This document shows, piece after piece, positions 42,515 to 50,463 of a stretch of 64,000 bases of DNA. This stretch comes from a bacterium (GTDB lineage Bacteria; Babelota; Babeliae; Babelales; RVW-14): positions 1,116,001 to 1,180,000 of the forward strand of contig CP064957.1 of NCBI GenBank assembly GCA_016699045.1. Direction: 5' to 3'. The translations under genes were made by a program, and so were the position numbers. The notes under the pieces were generated by a model that was not told the origin of the DNA, did no database searches, and was given only the letters and a program-made list of their open reading frames with translations. Each line of letters opens with the position of its first letter. The first letter of the stretch is position 1.

Positions 42515-42906
42515 TGTAATTTCAATCCATGTTCGTAAACATTTTTACCAGCAAGAAAGTGCCAGTGAAGATGAAACACACTTTGTCCGGATGCGGCGCC
42601 ATTGTTGCTTACAACATTAAAAGACGGTGGATTTTTTAATGTTTTACTGAGCGTTGTGACCATGTTGACCATGGCAAGGGCATAATGATTTTCGTTTTCA
42701 GTAAGTGCGCTCATATCAGCAATATGTGTTTTGGGTAAAATTAAATAATGGATCGGCGCTTTGGGTGCGATGTCCTGAACAACTAAAACGGAATCATTTT
42801 CGGTAATTTTTTTTGCGGGAAGAGTTCCCTGAATTATTTTGCAAAAGATACATGAGGAGCTGAACACTTCCATCCTTTCATTTAAAAGAACTGGCTTGCC
42901 AGGCAT
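42511..42906 (-). CDS. Histidine-triad (HinT-type) nucleotide-binding protein
   Basis: This is a 131-residue HIT protein with CIFCKIIQGTLPAKKI near the N-terminus, ILPKTHIADMS near 70 and the triad HLHWHFLAG near 115. HinT proteins hydrolyse adenosine phosphoramidates and acyl-AMP. The start could be 42906 or 42873; neither has an ideal SD. The gene lies just downstream of tRNA-Leu on the same strand and overlaps the hydrolase gene by ATGA, so a tRNA-HIT-hydrolase-mntA-hepT transcript is possible. Confidence 0.88.
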   Translation of the reverse strand: MPGKPVLLNERMEVFSSSCIFCKIIQGTLPAKKITENDSVLVVQDIAPKAPIHYLILPKTHIADMSALTENENHYALAMVNMVTTLSKTLKNPPSFNVVSNNGAASGQSVFHLHWHFLAGKNVYEHGLKLQ

Positions 42907-42923
42907 TTCCTGACGGAAATGAC

Positions 42924-43010
42924 TGGTGCCGAAGGTCGGACTCGAACCGACACGATGTCGCCATCGCGGGATTTTGAGTCCCGTGCGTCTACCAATTTCG
43001 CCACTTCGGC
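42924..43010 (-). tRNA. tRNA-Leu (anticodon CAA)
   Basis: On the minus strand the acceptor GCCGAAG pairs with CTTCGGC, the anticodon stem CGGGA/TCCCG encloses CTCAAAA giving anticodon CAA (reads UUG), and GGTTCGAGTCC forms the T arm. A long variable arm fits Leu. CCA is encoded. Confidence 0.95.
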
Positions 43011-43086
43011 ATGCCCATGTAATTAAGCTCTATGCTACCAGAATCGCTTTTAAGGTCAAGTGTTTTCCCCTATTTTTTTGTTGTTT

Positions 43087-44296
43087 TTAAAGTGTGTTTG
43101 CTAAATTGAAAATTGGCAGGTAAATGCTGAGCATCAAAATAGTTATGATAATGCCGACAATAACAAGTAAAAGTGGGTTTGCAATGATCGTTAAAAGATG
43201 TAGCGAGCGTGAGAGTTGTGTTTGAAGTGCGACAATCATTTTATCAAGCATGAGGGCAAGTTTGCCGGTTTGCTCGCCTGTTGCCACAAACGCGAGTACG
43301 TCATCAGGAAAATATCTGGTACCGCTTTGCTTGAGTGCTTGTTCAAGCGATTTGCCTTGCATAATGGTAGTATTTACTAGTTCGAGTTGATGTTTAAACT
43401 CGCCGTGCTGGCTCGCTTGCTGGGCAACGTTGAGTGCTTGGCTGAGCGATACACCACTTTTGAGTAGCATGGCGATCATTTGAAAGGTATAAATTAAGTT
43501 TGAATGCAGCCAGATGGTACGAATAAATGGCGTGCGAGCTACTGTCCAGTCAGCCATTTTTTTTACCAGTGGCATTGTTAACAACAAACGTGTGAGCAGA
43601 ACAAAGCCGGGAATGCTGAGTAAAAAAATCAAACCAGCGGGCGAGCGTAAAAATATGCTGAGAGCAATGATATTTTGTGTGAGTGGTGGCAGTTGCTTGC
43701 CGGTTGACGAAAACAACTCTTGGAACTGGGGAATAATAAAAATCATAATACTGCTGACGATCAGTACGGCAAACGTTAACGTGATACCAGGGAGCAAGGC
43801 GGCTTGGGTAAGTTTTTTAGTGAGTTGGATGCGTTGCTGGAGGTAGGCAACAATGGTATAAAAAGAATCAGACAGCTTGCCTGCCGCTTGGCCAGCTTTG
43901 ACAGCGTTGATAATAAATGGCGAAAAAGCTTGCGGTCTTTTCGAGAGCGTGTGACAGGCTATTGCCGGCGCTGATATCTTTTATGAGTTGTTGCGTGATA
44001 TTTTTGAGCGCACTTTTGCGTGTTTGCTTGCCAACAAGTTGGAGTGCTTGTGCCAAATCTATGCCGCTTTCAAGCAGTAAAGCCAGCGTTGCAAAAAAGC
44101 TTTCCAGCTCCTGGAGCGATAGCTTGGTGCGATGTTTTTTGAAAAAAGAAAAAAGTGGCTTTTTTTGGGTGTACGATAAGAGGGCTATGTGGCGGTCAAG
44201 AAGGTCTTTTTTGAGGACTTCTGGGGTTGTTGTTTCGTGATAACCATGCTGGTTGTTGCCATGAGTATCAATGCCTTTCCAAAAAAATGTTGGCAT
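43087..44296 (-). pseudogene. Type II secretion/type IV pilus inner-membrane protein (GspF/PilC), frameshifted
   Basis: Two fragments make one GspF/PilC-like protein. The N-terminal part (43868-44296) opens MPTFFWKGIDTHGN and covers the first cytoplasmic F domain (LESGIDLAQALQLVGKQTR, AGNSLSHALEK). The C-terminal part (ending 43087) has the second F domain and the membrane helices (LLKSGVSLSQALNVAQQASQ). Near 43930, at GAAAAGACC, the frame must shift by one base to read on as RPQAFSPFIINAVKAGQAAG. Without that shift the first fragment ends after a nonsense tail. It could be a decayed gene, a sequencing error in an A-run, or a real frameshift. No other secretion genes are nearby. Confidence 0.8.
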
Positions 44297-44305
44297 AGAT
44301 CTCCC

Positions 44306-44590
44306 TTAAATAGTGAGCTGTATTTCAAGCCCTAATTCAAGAAGTACTTCTTCTTTCGATTTTTCTGTATCAATTTTTATTAATTTTAAGCGCGTTGCCC
44401 CGCCACGCACAATTTCTACATTTTTTTGAGCGATGTTTAATTTTTTGCTTAAAAATTTTATGAGCTCAGCGTTTGCTTTTCCCGCTTCTGGAGCGCTTTT
44501 TAGGCAGCATTTGATGGTGTTGTTTTTGTCGTAATGTAACGCTTGTTTGCCAGCGTTTGGCGTTACTTTTATCTCTAAAAGTATGCTCAT
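44306..44590 (-). CDS. DUF167/YggU-family protein
   Basis: This is a 94-residue protein with the family opening EIKVTPNAGKQAL and the core LKSAPEAGKANAELIKFLSK near residues 30-50, followed by VRGGATRLKLIKI. YggU-type proteins are small, widely conserved and of unknown biochemical role. It precedes the frameshifted gspF/pilC by 9 bases on the same strand. A G-rich SD (AGGGGCCC) precedes the ATG. Confidence 0.9.
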   Translation of the reverse strand: MSILLEIKVTPNAGKQALHYDKNNTIKCCLKSAPEAGKANAELIKFLSKKLNIAQKNVEIVRGGATRLKLIKIDTEKSKEEVLLELGLEIQLTI

Positions 44591-44733
44591 AGGGCCCCTT
44601 TCATTAAATTTTTTAATAAAAAAACAAAAAAAATGATAGACAAGCGCGACATTTTTATTATTATCTCTTATACTATCTTAAAATGAGAGATTGAAGAAAC
44701 AAAATTGAAATACAAAATACTATAAAATAATAT

Positions 44734-44807
44734 GCGCCCATAGCTCAATTGGATAGAGTATCAGACTACGAATCTGACGGTTAGAGGTTCGATTCCTCTT
44801 GGGCGCA
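44734..44807 (+). tRNA. tRNA-Arg (anticodon ACG)
   Basis: Acceptor GCGCCCA pairs with TGGGCGC; TCAGA/TCTGA encloses CTACGAA, giving anticodon ACG. CCA is not encoded; a T-run follows directly. Confidence 0.95.
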
Positions 44808-44828
44808 CTTTTTTATTTTTGTAGGGAA

Positions 44829-44920
44829 GGAGAGATGGCTGAGTGGTCGAAAGCGCTTGCCTGCTAAGCAAGTATCTCGGGAAACCGGGATCGAGGGTTC
44901 GAATCCCTCTCTCTCCGCCA
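44829..44920 (+). tRNA. tRNA-Ser (anticodon GCT)
   Basis: Acceptor GGAGAGA pairs with TCTCTCC; CTTGC/GCAAG encloses CTGCTAA, giving anticodon GCT. A long variable arm (TCTCGGGAAACCGGGA) fits Ser. CCA is encoded and runs straight into the repeat at 44921. Confidence 0.95.
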
Positions 44921-45047
44921 TACTTCGCCAAGGCTTCGTATGGCACGGCCATTTTCTCGGTTAAGTTAGTATTGATAGAAAAGTTAGCTTTGCTTAAAAA
45001 GCGAAGTGTGCCCTTCGTAGCTCTGTAAGAGCGTAGGAGGGCGGGCA
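44921..45047 (+). repeat. Structured repeat following tRNA-Ser(GCT)
   Basis: It begins TACTTCGCCAAGGCTTCGTA directly after the tRNA CCA and ends GCGAAGTGTGCCCTTCGTAG...GAGGGCGGGCA. The two ends are partly complementary, so a long stem with a variable middle of about 50 bases is possible. The second copy is at 45210-45337. Confidence 0.8.
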
Positions 45048-45117
45048 TTAAGTACCGCTATTCAGATTCCCCAATTCTTTTGAAAAACATATTCTAAAAA
45101 AACACGTTCTTAAGCGT

Positions 45118-45209
45118 GGAGAGATGGCTGAGTGGTTGAAAGCAACGGTCTTGAAAACCGTCATACCGGGAAACCGGTATCGGGAGTTCGAATCTCCCTC
45201 TCTCCGCCA
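45118..45209 (+). tRNA. tRNA-Ser (anticodon TGA)
   Basis: Acceptor GGAGAGA pairs with TCTCTCC; ACGGT/ACCGT encloses CTTGAAA, giving anticodon TGA. Long variable arm and encoded CCA. Its outer regions are nearly identical to those of tRNA-Ser(GCT). Confidence 0.95.
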
Positions 45210-45337
45210 TACTTCGCCAAGGCTTCGTATGGCACGGCCATTTCTTTAAATGATTAATTTACATAAAATATTATGCTTCGTTAGAACAATGCGAAGTATG
45301 CCCTTCGAAGCTCTGTAAGAGCGTAGTAGGGCTGGCA
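45210..45337 (+). repeat. Structured repeat following tRNA-Ser(TGA)
   Basis: Same outer segments as 44921-45047 (TACTTCGCCAAGGCTTCGTA at the start, GCGAAGTATGCCCTTCGAAG and AGCTCTGTAAGAGCGTAG near the end) with an unrelated AT-rich middle. The tRNA plus flank therefore seems to have been duplicated as a unit, with only the paired ends kept. Confidence 0.8.
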
Positions 45338-45392
45338 CTTTCAAACTATCTACCCCAAATTTTACTTAACCAGCTGCATAATTTCAGTTCAT

Positions 45393-45421
45393 TTGACACT
45401 CATTGTAAACTCGCATACTAT
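45393..45421 (+). promoter_or_regulatory. Strong sigma70 promoter of the alkylation-repair operon
   Basis: Consensus TTGACA (45393-45398), a 17-base spacer and TACTAT (45416-45421) lie about 50 bases before the first gene at 45469. The MarR protein encoded second in the operon is a natural candidate regulator, but no clear palindrome overlaps the promoter. Confidence 0.8.
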
Positions 45422-45468
45422 ATTTATGGTTACTAAAAATAAGCTCATTTTACTAAGCGAGGGTTATT

Positions 45469-45894
45469 ATGTGGCAGCAAACAGTTCAGAAGCTTTATCA
45501 AAATGTTAAAAAAGAAGATGTATGGCGTTTGTGGATTGATATTGCAAAGTGGCCGTTGTGGCATGATGATTTAGATTCATGCACCATGGAAGGGCCGTTT
45601 GAGGTGGGCAATTTTTTCTGGCTCAAGCCTAAGGGCATGAAGGCGGTTAAAATTGAGCTAACTGACATAAAAGAAGGTTTTTCGTTTACCGATTGTACCA
45701 AATTCCTTGGTGCTAAAATGTACGATACACACACGCTTGAAGAAACGCCCGACGGTTTGTTGCTTACCAATACCGTGGTGGTAACCGGTCCAATGCGTTG
45801 GTTGTGGATTAAGCTGGTAGCGCAAAATGTTGCTAATACTTCTCTTGACCACATGGACGCTCTTGTTGCTTTGGCGCGAGGTTTACATGACTAA
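45469..45894 (+). CDS. SRPBCC/START-type ligand-binding protein
   Basis: This is a 141-residue protein with the SRPBCC (polyketide cyclase-like) pattern: KEDVWRLWIDIAKWPLWHDD near residues 18-38, GNFFWLKPKG near 48, and a C-terminal helix (NVANTSLDHMDALVALARGL). Such proteins hold hydrophobic ligands in a helix-grip pocket. It is first in the operon and overlaps the MarR gene by eight bases. Because MarR regulators often respond to small ligands, a sensing or detoxification role is conceivable (inference). Confidence 0.85.
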   Translation: MWQQTVQKLYQNVKKEDVWRLWIDIAKWPLWHDDLDSCTMEGPFEVGNFFWLKPKGMKAVKIELTDIKEGFSFTDCTKFLGAKMYDTHTLEETPDGLLLTNTVVVTGPMRWLWIKLVAQNVANTSLDHMDALVALARGLHD

Positions 45895-46333
45895 GCTTCC
45901 CTTTGGTTTCGACCGGCCCGAAGATAGCCCCGGTTTTTTGTTGTGGCAAACGACTACGCTTTGGCAGCGCCAGATAAAAAAAACGTTGGAAGTTTATGAT
46001 ATTTCTCATGCGCAGTTTGTGATCATGGCAACGCTTATGTGGTTTGGTGCACATAAGCATGATACAACGCAAGTATCGATTGTTAATTGGACCAAGCTTG
46101 ATAAAATGACCGTGTCAAAAGCACTCAAAAAATTGGCGGCGTGTGGTTATGTGAGTCGTCTTGAGCATGCACAAGATACGCGGGCAAAGAGTGTAACGCT
46201 GACCGAAAAGGGTAAAGATCTTGTGCGTGCCTTGGTGCCCATTGTTGAAAAAATTGATAAGCTGTTTTTTGATAAAGCGTCTGCGCAGGAACAAAAAGTG
46301 CTGATGACCATTTTAAGTACGTTAATAAAGTAA
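45887..46333 (+). CDS. MarR-family transcriptional regulator
   Basis: This is a 148-residue winged-helix protein. The start at 45887 gives MTKLPFGFDRPEDSPGFLLW, typical of the family; the longer upstream frame is an artefact of overlap with the SRPBCC gene. The DNA-binding region includes SIVNWTKLDKMTVSKALKKL near residue 65, followed by the wing YVSRLEHAQDTRAKSVTLTE. It lies between the SRPBCC gene and ogt, so it probably regulates this operon (inference). Confidence 0.9.
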   Translation: MTKLPFGFDRPEDSPGFLLWQTTTLWQRQIKKTLEVYDISHAQFVIMATLMWFGAHKHDTTQVSIVNWTKLDKMTVSKALKKLAACGYVSRLEHAQDTRAKSVTLTEKGKDLVRALVPIVEKIDKLFFDKASAQEQKVLMTILSTLIK

Positions 46334-46350
46334 CGGCATGAACGGCAGGT

Positions 46351-46869
46351 ATGAAAAAAAATCTTACAAAAGCGCTGATTGATACACAACTTGGGCCCAT
46401 GGTTGCCATTAGCGATGACGAAGCGCTGTGCTTGTTAGAGTTTGTTGATGGGCGTGGTGTTGAGCGAGAAATAGAAAATCTGCGTATTAAAACTCAGGCA
46501 ACCATTGTTCCTGGTTTAACTAATCCCATTAGATCAATTGAAGCTGAGCTTAGATCTTATTTTGATGGAACGGTAACAGCATTCAAGACACCCGTGCGTT
46601 TGTTTGGTAGCTCGTTTCAGCTGGTGGTGTGGCACGAGATTATGCGTATTCCGTACGGCCAAACCAGAAGCTATGCTCAAGAGGCTTGCGCGATTGGAAA
46701 AAGTACTGCTTATCGAGCGGTAGCAAATGCCAATGGTGCAAACCAGTTGGCCATTATTATTCCGTGTCATCGCATTATTAATAGCAATGGCAATCTTGGT
46801 GGCTATGGTGGCGGTGTTGTGCGTAAGCAATGGCTTCTTGATCATGAAAAAAAAGGTTCGTTGCTATGA
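46351..46869 (+). CDS. ogt: Methylated-DNA-protein-cysteine S-methyltransferase
   Basis: The protein directly reverses O6-methylguanine by transferring the methyl group to its own cysteine. The 172-residue protein contains the DNA-binding helix region YGQTRSYAQEA, AVANANGANQLAIIIPCHRI with the acceptor Cys in PCHR near residue 140, and GNLGGYGGG. Its stop overlaps the next gene (ATGA), linking it to AlkD. Confidence 0.96.
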   Translation: MKKNLTKALIDTQLGPMVAISDDEALCLLEFVDGRGVEREIENLRIKTQATIVPGLTNPIRSIEAELRSYFDGTVTAFKTPVRLFGSSFQLVVWHEIMRIPYGQTRSYAQEACAIGKSTAYRAVANANGANQLAIIIPCHRIINSNGNLGGYGGGVVRKQWLLDHEKKGSLL

Positions 46870-47585
46870 CAAATCAATCCCATGTCTCTACGCTTATGCA
46901 TATCAGATCTATTCTACAAAATTCAGTAAGTGTTTCTATGTCGAGTGCTTCTGGTTTTTTTAAAACTGGCGCAGGGCACTACGCAGAACATGATATTTTT
47001 ATTGGCGTGACTGTTCCGTGTTTACGTAAAATAGCCCAGCAATTTGCCGATTTATCGCTCGATGATCTGCAGGAGCTTATAACCTCAAAAATAAACGAAG
47101 AAAGATTGTTGGCGCTCCTCATTCTTATTGCTCAATACAAAAAAGCGACGAGCGAACATAAAGAAGAAATTTACCAATTTTATCTTAAAAATCTTAACCA
47201 TGTTAATAACTGGAATCTTGTTGATGCTTCAGCTCATTGGATTATGGGAGCTCATTTATGGGAGCGTGATAGAAGTATCCTGCTTGTTCTTGCACAATCA
47301 GAATGTTTGTGGAGGCGCAGAATTGCTATTGTTGCAACATGGTATTTTATCAGAAAAAATGATTTAACATGGACATTTGACATAGCGCGTGTTCTTCTTG
47401 ATGATAAACATGATCTTATTCACAAAGCTGTTGGATGGATGCTCCGTGAGGCAGGCAAAAGTGACGGGCAGGCCCTCATGGATTTTGTAGATTGTAACGT
47501 GTTGAAAATGCCCCGAACAATGCTGCGTTATTCGATTGAAAAATTTCCAGAACAGCAGCGTAAAAAAATACTGGCACTAAAATAG
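46866..47585 (+). CDS. alkD: DNA alkylation repair protein AlkD
   Basis: AlkD is a HEAT-like glycosylase that excises N3- and N7-alkylated purines without flipping the base. The 239-residue protein shows TVPCLRKIAQQFADLSLDDL near residue 43, NEERLLALLIL near 78, NNWNLVDASAHWIMG near 118 with the conserved Trp and Asp, and LWRRRIAIVATWYF near 142. It overlaps ogt by four bases. With ogt it covers both O- and N-alkyl damage, an adaptive-response-like set. Confidence 0.93.
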   Translation: MTNQSHVSTLMHIRSILQNSVSVSMSSASGFFKTGAGHYAEHDIFIGVTVPCLRKIAQQFADLSLDDLQELITSKINEERLLALLILIAQYKKATSEHKEEIYQFYLKNLNHVNNWNLVDASAHWIMGAHLWERDRSILLVLAQSECLWRRRIAIVATWYFIRKNDLTWTFDIARVLLDDKHDLIHKAVGWMLREAGKSDGQALMDFVDCNVLKMPRTMLRYSIEKFPEQQRKKILALK

Positions 47586-47596
47586 TTGATAAAAAG

Positions 47597-48472
47597 GTGC
47601 ATGCTAACGAAATAATTATTAACGACTTGCTGGTGCGGCAATTGGTGCGTGAACAGTTTCCTGCGTGGGCAAACTTGCCTCTTGAGCGTGTTGTATCGAT
47701 GGGTACTGACAATGCAATCTATCGACTAGGCACGGACATGTGCGTGCGCTTGCCGCGCATTCCGAGTACTGCTGCGCAAATTGAAAAAGAATTGCACTGG
47801 TTACCTCGACTGGTGCCGCTGTTGCCGCTGGCAATTCCTGAGGTGGTGGGTACCGGAAAGCCAAATGCCGACTATCCTTTTTGTTGGGTAATTTTGAGTT
47901 GGCGCGAGGGAGAGAATTTATCGAGTGTGCCAGCAATTGATATGGATTGGGTTGCTCGTGATTTAGCCAACTTCTTGCGCGCTTTGCAAAATATCGAAGT
48001 AGCTGAAGATGCGCTGCCGGCACTTCGCGGTGCGCCTTTGGCAACACAAGATTATGAAATGAGAAATGCTCTGGCGTTGCTGCAGGGCGCTATTGATACC
48101 GAAAAAATAATGGCCATCTGGGAACAATGTTTGGTGGCACCCGCCTGGAATAAGCCGTCTCTTTTGGTTCATGGTGACTTACTTCCCGCAAATCTTTTGA
48201 TTCAGGATGGACGATTGAGCTTAGTGATCGATTTTGGTTTACTAGGCGTTGGAGATCCTGCTATTGATTTGCTTCCCGCCTGGAGCATTTTTTCTACCGA
48301 TACGCGTGAAACGTTTCGAATCTTGTTGGCCGTTGACGACGCAACATGGATGCGTGGCAAAGGATGGGCGTTATCAATCGCGGTAATTATTGTGCCATAC
48401 TACCAGCATACCAACCCTGAGCTTGTGGCGGTGGCGCACCGCATGATCAAAGAAATTTTTGCTGATTCTTAA
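47597..48472 (+). CDS. Aminoglycoside phosphotransferase (APH)-family kinase
   Basis: This is a 291-residue protein with an APH-type kinase fold: GTDNAIYRLGTDMCVRLPR near residue 37, the catalytic loop LLVHGDLLPANLLI near 190 (His, Asp, Asn) and VIDFGLLGVGDPAIDLLPAW near 212 with the metal-binding Asp. The start is a GTG at 47597, matching the usual family beginning. Members phosphorylate aminoglycosides or other small substrates; the substrate here is unknown. It follows alkD by 11 bases and may belong to the same transcript. Confidence 0.88.
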   Translation: MHANEIIINDLLVRQLVREQFPAWANLPLERVVSMGTDNAIYRLGTDMCVRLPRIPSTAAQIEKELHWLPRLVPLLPLAIPEVVGTGKPNADYPFCWVILSWREGENLSSVPAIDMDWVARDLANFLRALQNIEVAEDALPALRGAPLATQDYEMRNALALLQGAIDTEKIMAIWEQCLVAPAWNKPSLLVHGDLLPANLLIQDGRLSLVIDFGLLGVGDPAIDLLPAWSIFSTDTRETFRILLAVDDATWMRGKGWALSIAVIIVPYYQHTNPELVAVAHRMIKEIFADS

Positions 48473-48494
48473 ACACTTTTTTTACGGAGTGCCG

Positions 48495-49088
48495 ATGCTT
48501 ATTACCAACAAACAATCATTAACCGCGCTCAAAGCGGCATTACTTTTTTTTCACGTGGCTGAGTTGCGTGATCTGTGCGTTCAGTTGTCTTTGCCAAAAG
48601 CAGGCACCAAACTTTCTTTAATCAGTCGTATAGTTTATTTTTGCGAGACGGGGCAGATTGTTACTGAGCTATTAATTCCAGCCATATCGCGCGCCAAGCG
48701 TGGCGTTCTTTATCCTTTGAAACCCGATACTCTTATGCTCAAAGGTGCTTATAAAAATGATTTGAAAACGCGCTTATTTTTTAAGCAGTTGATTGGAGAG
48801 TATTTTCATTTTACCGCCTTTGGTATTGATTGGCTGCATCAGCGCTGGCTCAATGGCAACCCACCAACCTATCAAGAATTTGCTGACATGTGGCAGGCTG
48901 AGTATGATCGGCGCAAAAAGTATGGTAGCACACCAAAAGAAGAGTGGGCGTACATTAATTTTAGCCAACAGTTTTTTAAGCACCATCCTGATGCTACGCG
49001 CGAAATGTTGTACGAAGCCTGGGAATACGAGCGCATACGCAACAAAAAAATTGCTCTGGCAATCGTTAGTGCAGTTTCCTGCCGTTAG
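48495..49088 (+). CDS. SAP-domain protein (DUF6434-like)
   Basis: This is a 197-residue protein; the start at 48495 is chosen for its ACGGAG. Residues about 8-45 form a SAP-like helix-turn-helix (FFHVAELRDLCVQLSLPKAG, LISRIVYFCETG), a domain linked to DNA or RNA binding. The C-terminal part has LNGNPPTYQEFADMWQAEYD and EEWAYINFSQQFFKHHPDAT, resembling the DUF6434/SAP arrangement. Function unknown, probably nucleic-acid related. Its 3' end overlaps the convergent csaA gene by 23 bases. Confidence 0.7.
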   Translation: MLITNKQSLTALKAALLFFHVAELRDLCVQLSLPKAGTKLSLISRIVYFCETGQIVTELLIPAISRAKRGVLYPLKPDTLMLKGAYKNDLKTRLFFKQLIGEYFHFTAFGIDWLHQRWLNGNPPTYQEFADMWQAEYDRRKKYGSTPKEEWAYINFSQQFFKHHPDATREMLYEAWEYERIRNKKIALAIVSAVSCR

Positions 49089-49404
49089 GTGCTTTGGGCT
49101 CAACCGTTGCCAAGCAGATAGCGCCGCTGTTATCAGAAAAGCCAACCAGTAAAAATTGTGATATAAAACCCGCAATATTTTTTTCACCCAAATTTACGCA
49201 GCCAATAATGGTACGGCCGACCAGTAATTCTGGCGTATAAAGTACCGTTACTTGTGCTGATGTTTGCAAGATCCCAAGCTCTGGTCCAAAGTCCGCCCAT
49301 ATTTTGTAGGCGGGCTTTTTTGCTTTAGTAAAAGGTTCTGCATTAACGATCGTGCCTGAGCGTAGATCTACGCGTTCAAATTCTTCGTATGTGATAATTG
49401 GCAT
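49066..49404 (-). CDS. csaA: CsaA-type tRNA-binding-domain protein
   Basis: This is a 112-residue OB-fold protein of the CsaA family, related to the EMAP/Arc1p tRNA-binding domain and in some bacteria an export-related chaperone. Signatures are VDLRSGTIVNAEPFTKAKKP near residue 12, KIWADFGPELGILQTSAQVT near 36 and VGFSDNSGAICLATVEP near the end. The ATG at 49404 sits six bases after AGGA; an ATG at 49410 is possible. The 3' ends of this gene and the SAP gene overlap head to head. Confidence 0.92.
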   Translation of the reverse strand: MPIITYEEFERVDLRSGTIVNAEPFTKAKKPAYKIWADFGPELGILQTSAQVTVLYTPELLVGRTIIGCVNLGEKNIAGFISQFLLVGFSDNSGAICLATVEPKAPNGRKLH

Positions 49405-49416
49405 ATTCATTCCTAT

Positions 49417-50229
49417 TTACCAAAATTTACCAACTTTAATGTTGGCGTTAACATTAAGAAATGGTTCAGGTTTTTTTTCAATTATTCCTGCCGAGCTAAG
49501 AAATTGATTCAAATTTCTCTTGAATCGATTAAGTGATGGTTTTTCAAGGCTGTTTTTGCGTGAGTCGTAGCAAGCGAATACAATTGCGGTTGGAATTCCA
49601 ACGATAATGGCGGCCATGCCAACTACTTTGAGCACGCTGAGCCACAATGGTGTTTCTTCTGGTTGATCAATATTGTTGAGTGCTTCGATTAAGCGTAACT
49701 GATTAATTGTTGAGTCTTTTTGCTCAAGCAATACTCGATACATCGTTGTATCCATCGGCACAAGGGTGTTGGTATTTTCTAGATTTTGATTAATTTTTTC
49801 AAGCTGGCCCAGAATTTTTTGTAAAGCAATGAGTTGTTCAGAGCCATCTTCAAAGGATGGCTTTCTGAGAAGCTCCTGTAGTTCGTTGCATGAATCAAGT
49901 ATTGTTTCTTCCAATGTTGTGCTGAGAGCTTGTGGTATTGGTAAAAAGCAAAGGCTCAATGTCTTTTTTTTGAGCAATACTTTACCAATTTCATCAACAT
50001 CTGACCGATCAAGATCGCGAACTTTTTCTAAGTCGAGATTGATTTTTTCTAGCTGTTCCAAGAGTTCTGCCAGCGTCATTTGTTGATTTAAATTTTCTTC
50101 AACAGAGCGTGTAGTGATGATAGCATTCATTTTTTTACACGGCAAAAGATTTTTGTGGTCTGGCTTTTGACCAAAAAGAGCTGGTGTTGAAAAGATCATA
50201 AGGCCGATGATTATAAAAGTTTTTTTCAT
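49417..50229 (-). CDS. Exported/membrane coiled-coil protein of unknown function
   Basis: This is a 270-residue protein with signal peptide MKKTFIIIGLMIFSTPALFG. A long charged region follows (about 45-180; EQLEKINLDLEKVRDLDRSD, ILGQLEKINQNLENT), heptad-like and probably coiled. One membrane helix near 203-225 (VVGMAAIIVGIPTAIVFACY) and a basic C-terminal tail complete it. It lies 12 bases before csaA on the same strand. Family not recognised; the layout suggests an anchored periplasmic coiled coil. Confidence 0.7.
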   Translation of the reverse strand: MKKTFIIIGLMIFSTPALFGQKPDHKNLLPCKKMNAIITTRSVEENLNQQMTLAELLEQLEKINLDLEKVRDLDRSDVDEIGKVLLKKKTLSLCFLPIPQALSTTLEETILDSCNELQELLRKPSFEDGSEQLIALQKILGQLEKINQNLENTNTLVPMDTTMYRVLLEQKDSTINQLRLIEALNNIDQPEETPLWLSVLKVVGMAAIIVGIPTAIVFACYDSRKNSLEKPSLNRFKRNLNQFLSSAGIIEKKPEPFLNVNANIKVGKFW

Positions 50230-50463
50230 AGACGATCCCGTGTAGTGTAATAATTTTTATTTTTAAAAATGTTCAAATTAAGGAAGTAGTTGAAATACTA
50301 TTGCAATAATTTTGTATTATAGCAACTGGTGGGTTTTTATTTTTATTCAGATTGTAAAAGATTGTTATGGTGGTGCATCTTGCGTATAAATTTTTGTATG
50401 CTACGTATCATGAGTTTCTACATTGTTTTATGACAAGTTTTTTGTCGTTTGTGAAGGAGAAAT

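Noticed and set aside
44761..45048. 95-residue minus-strand frame over the tRNA genes
   Set aside because: It reads through two tRNAs and a structured repeat; the familiar GIRTLDPGF-like string is a known false translation of antisense tRNA-Ser.
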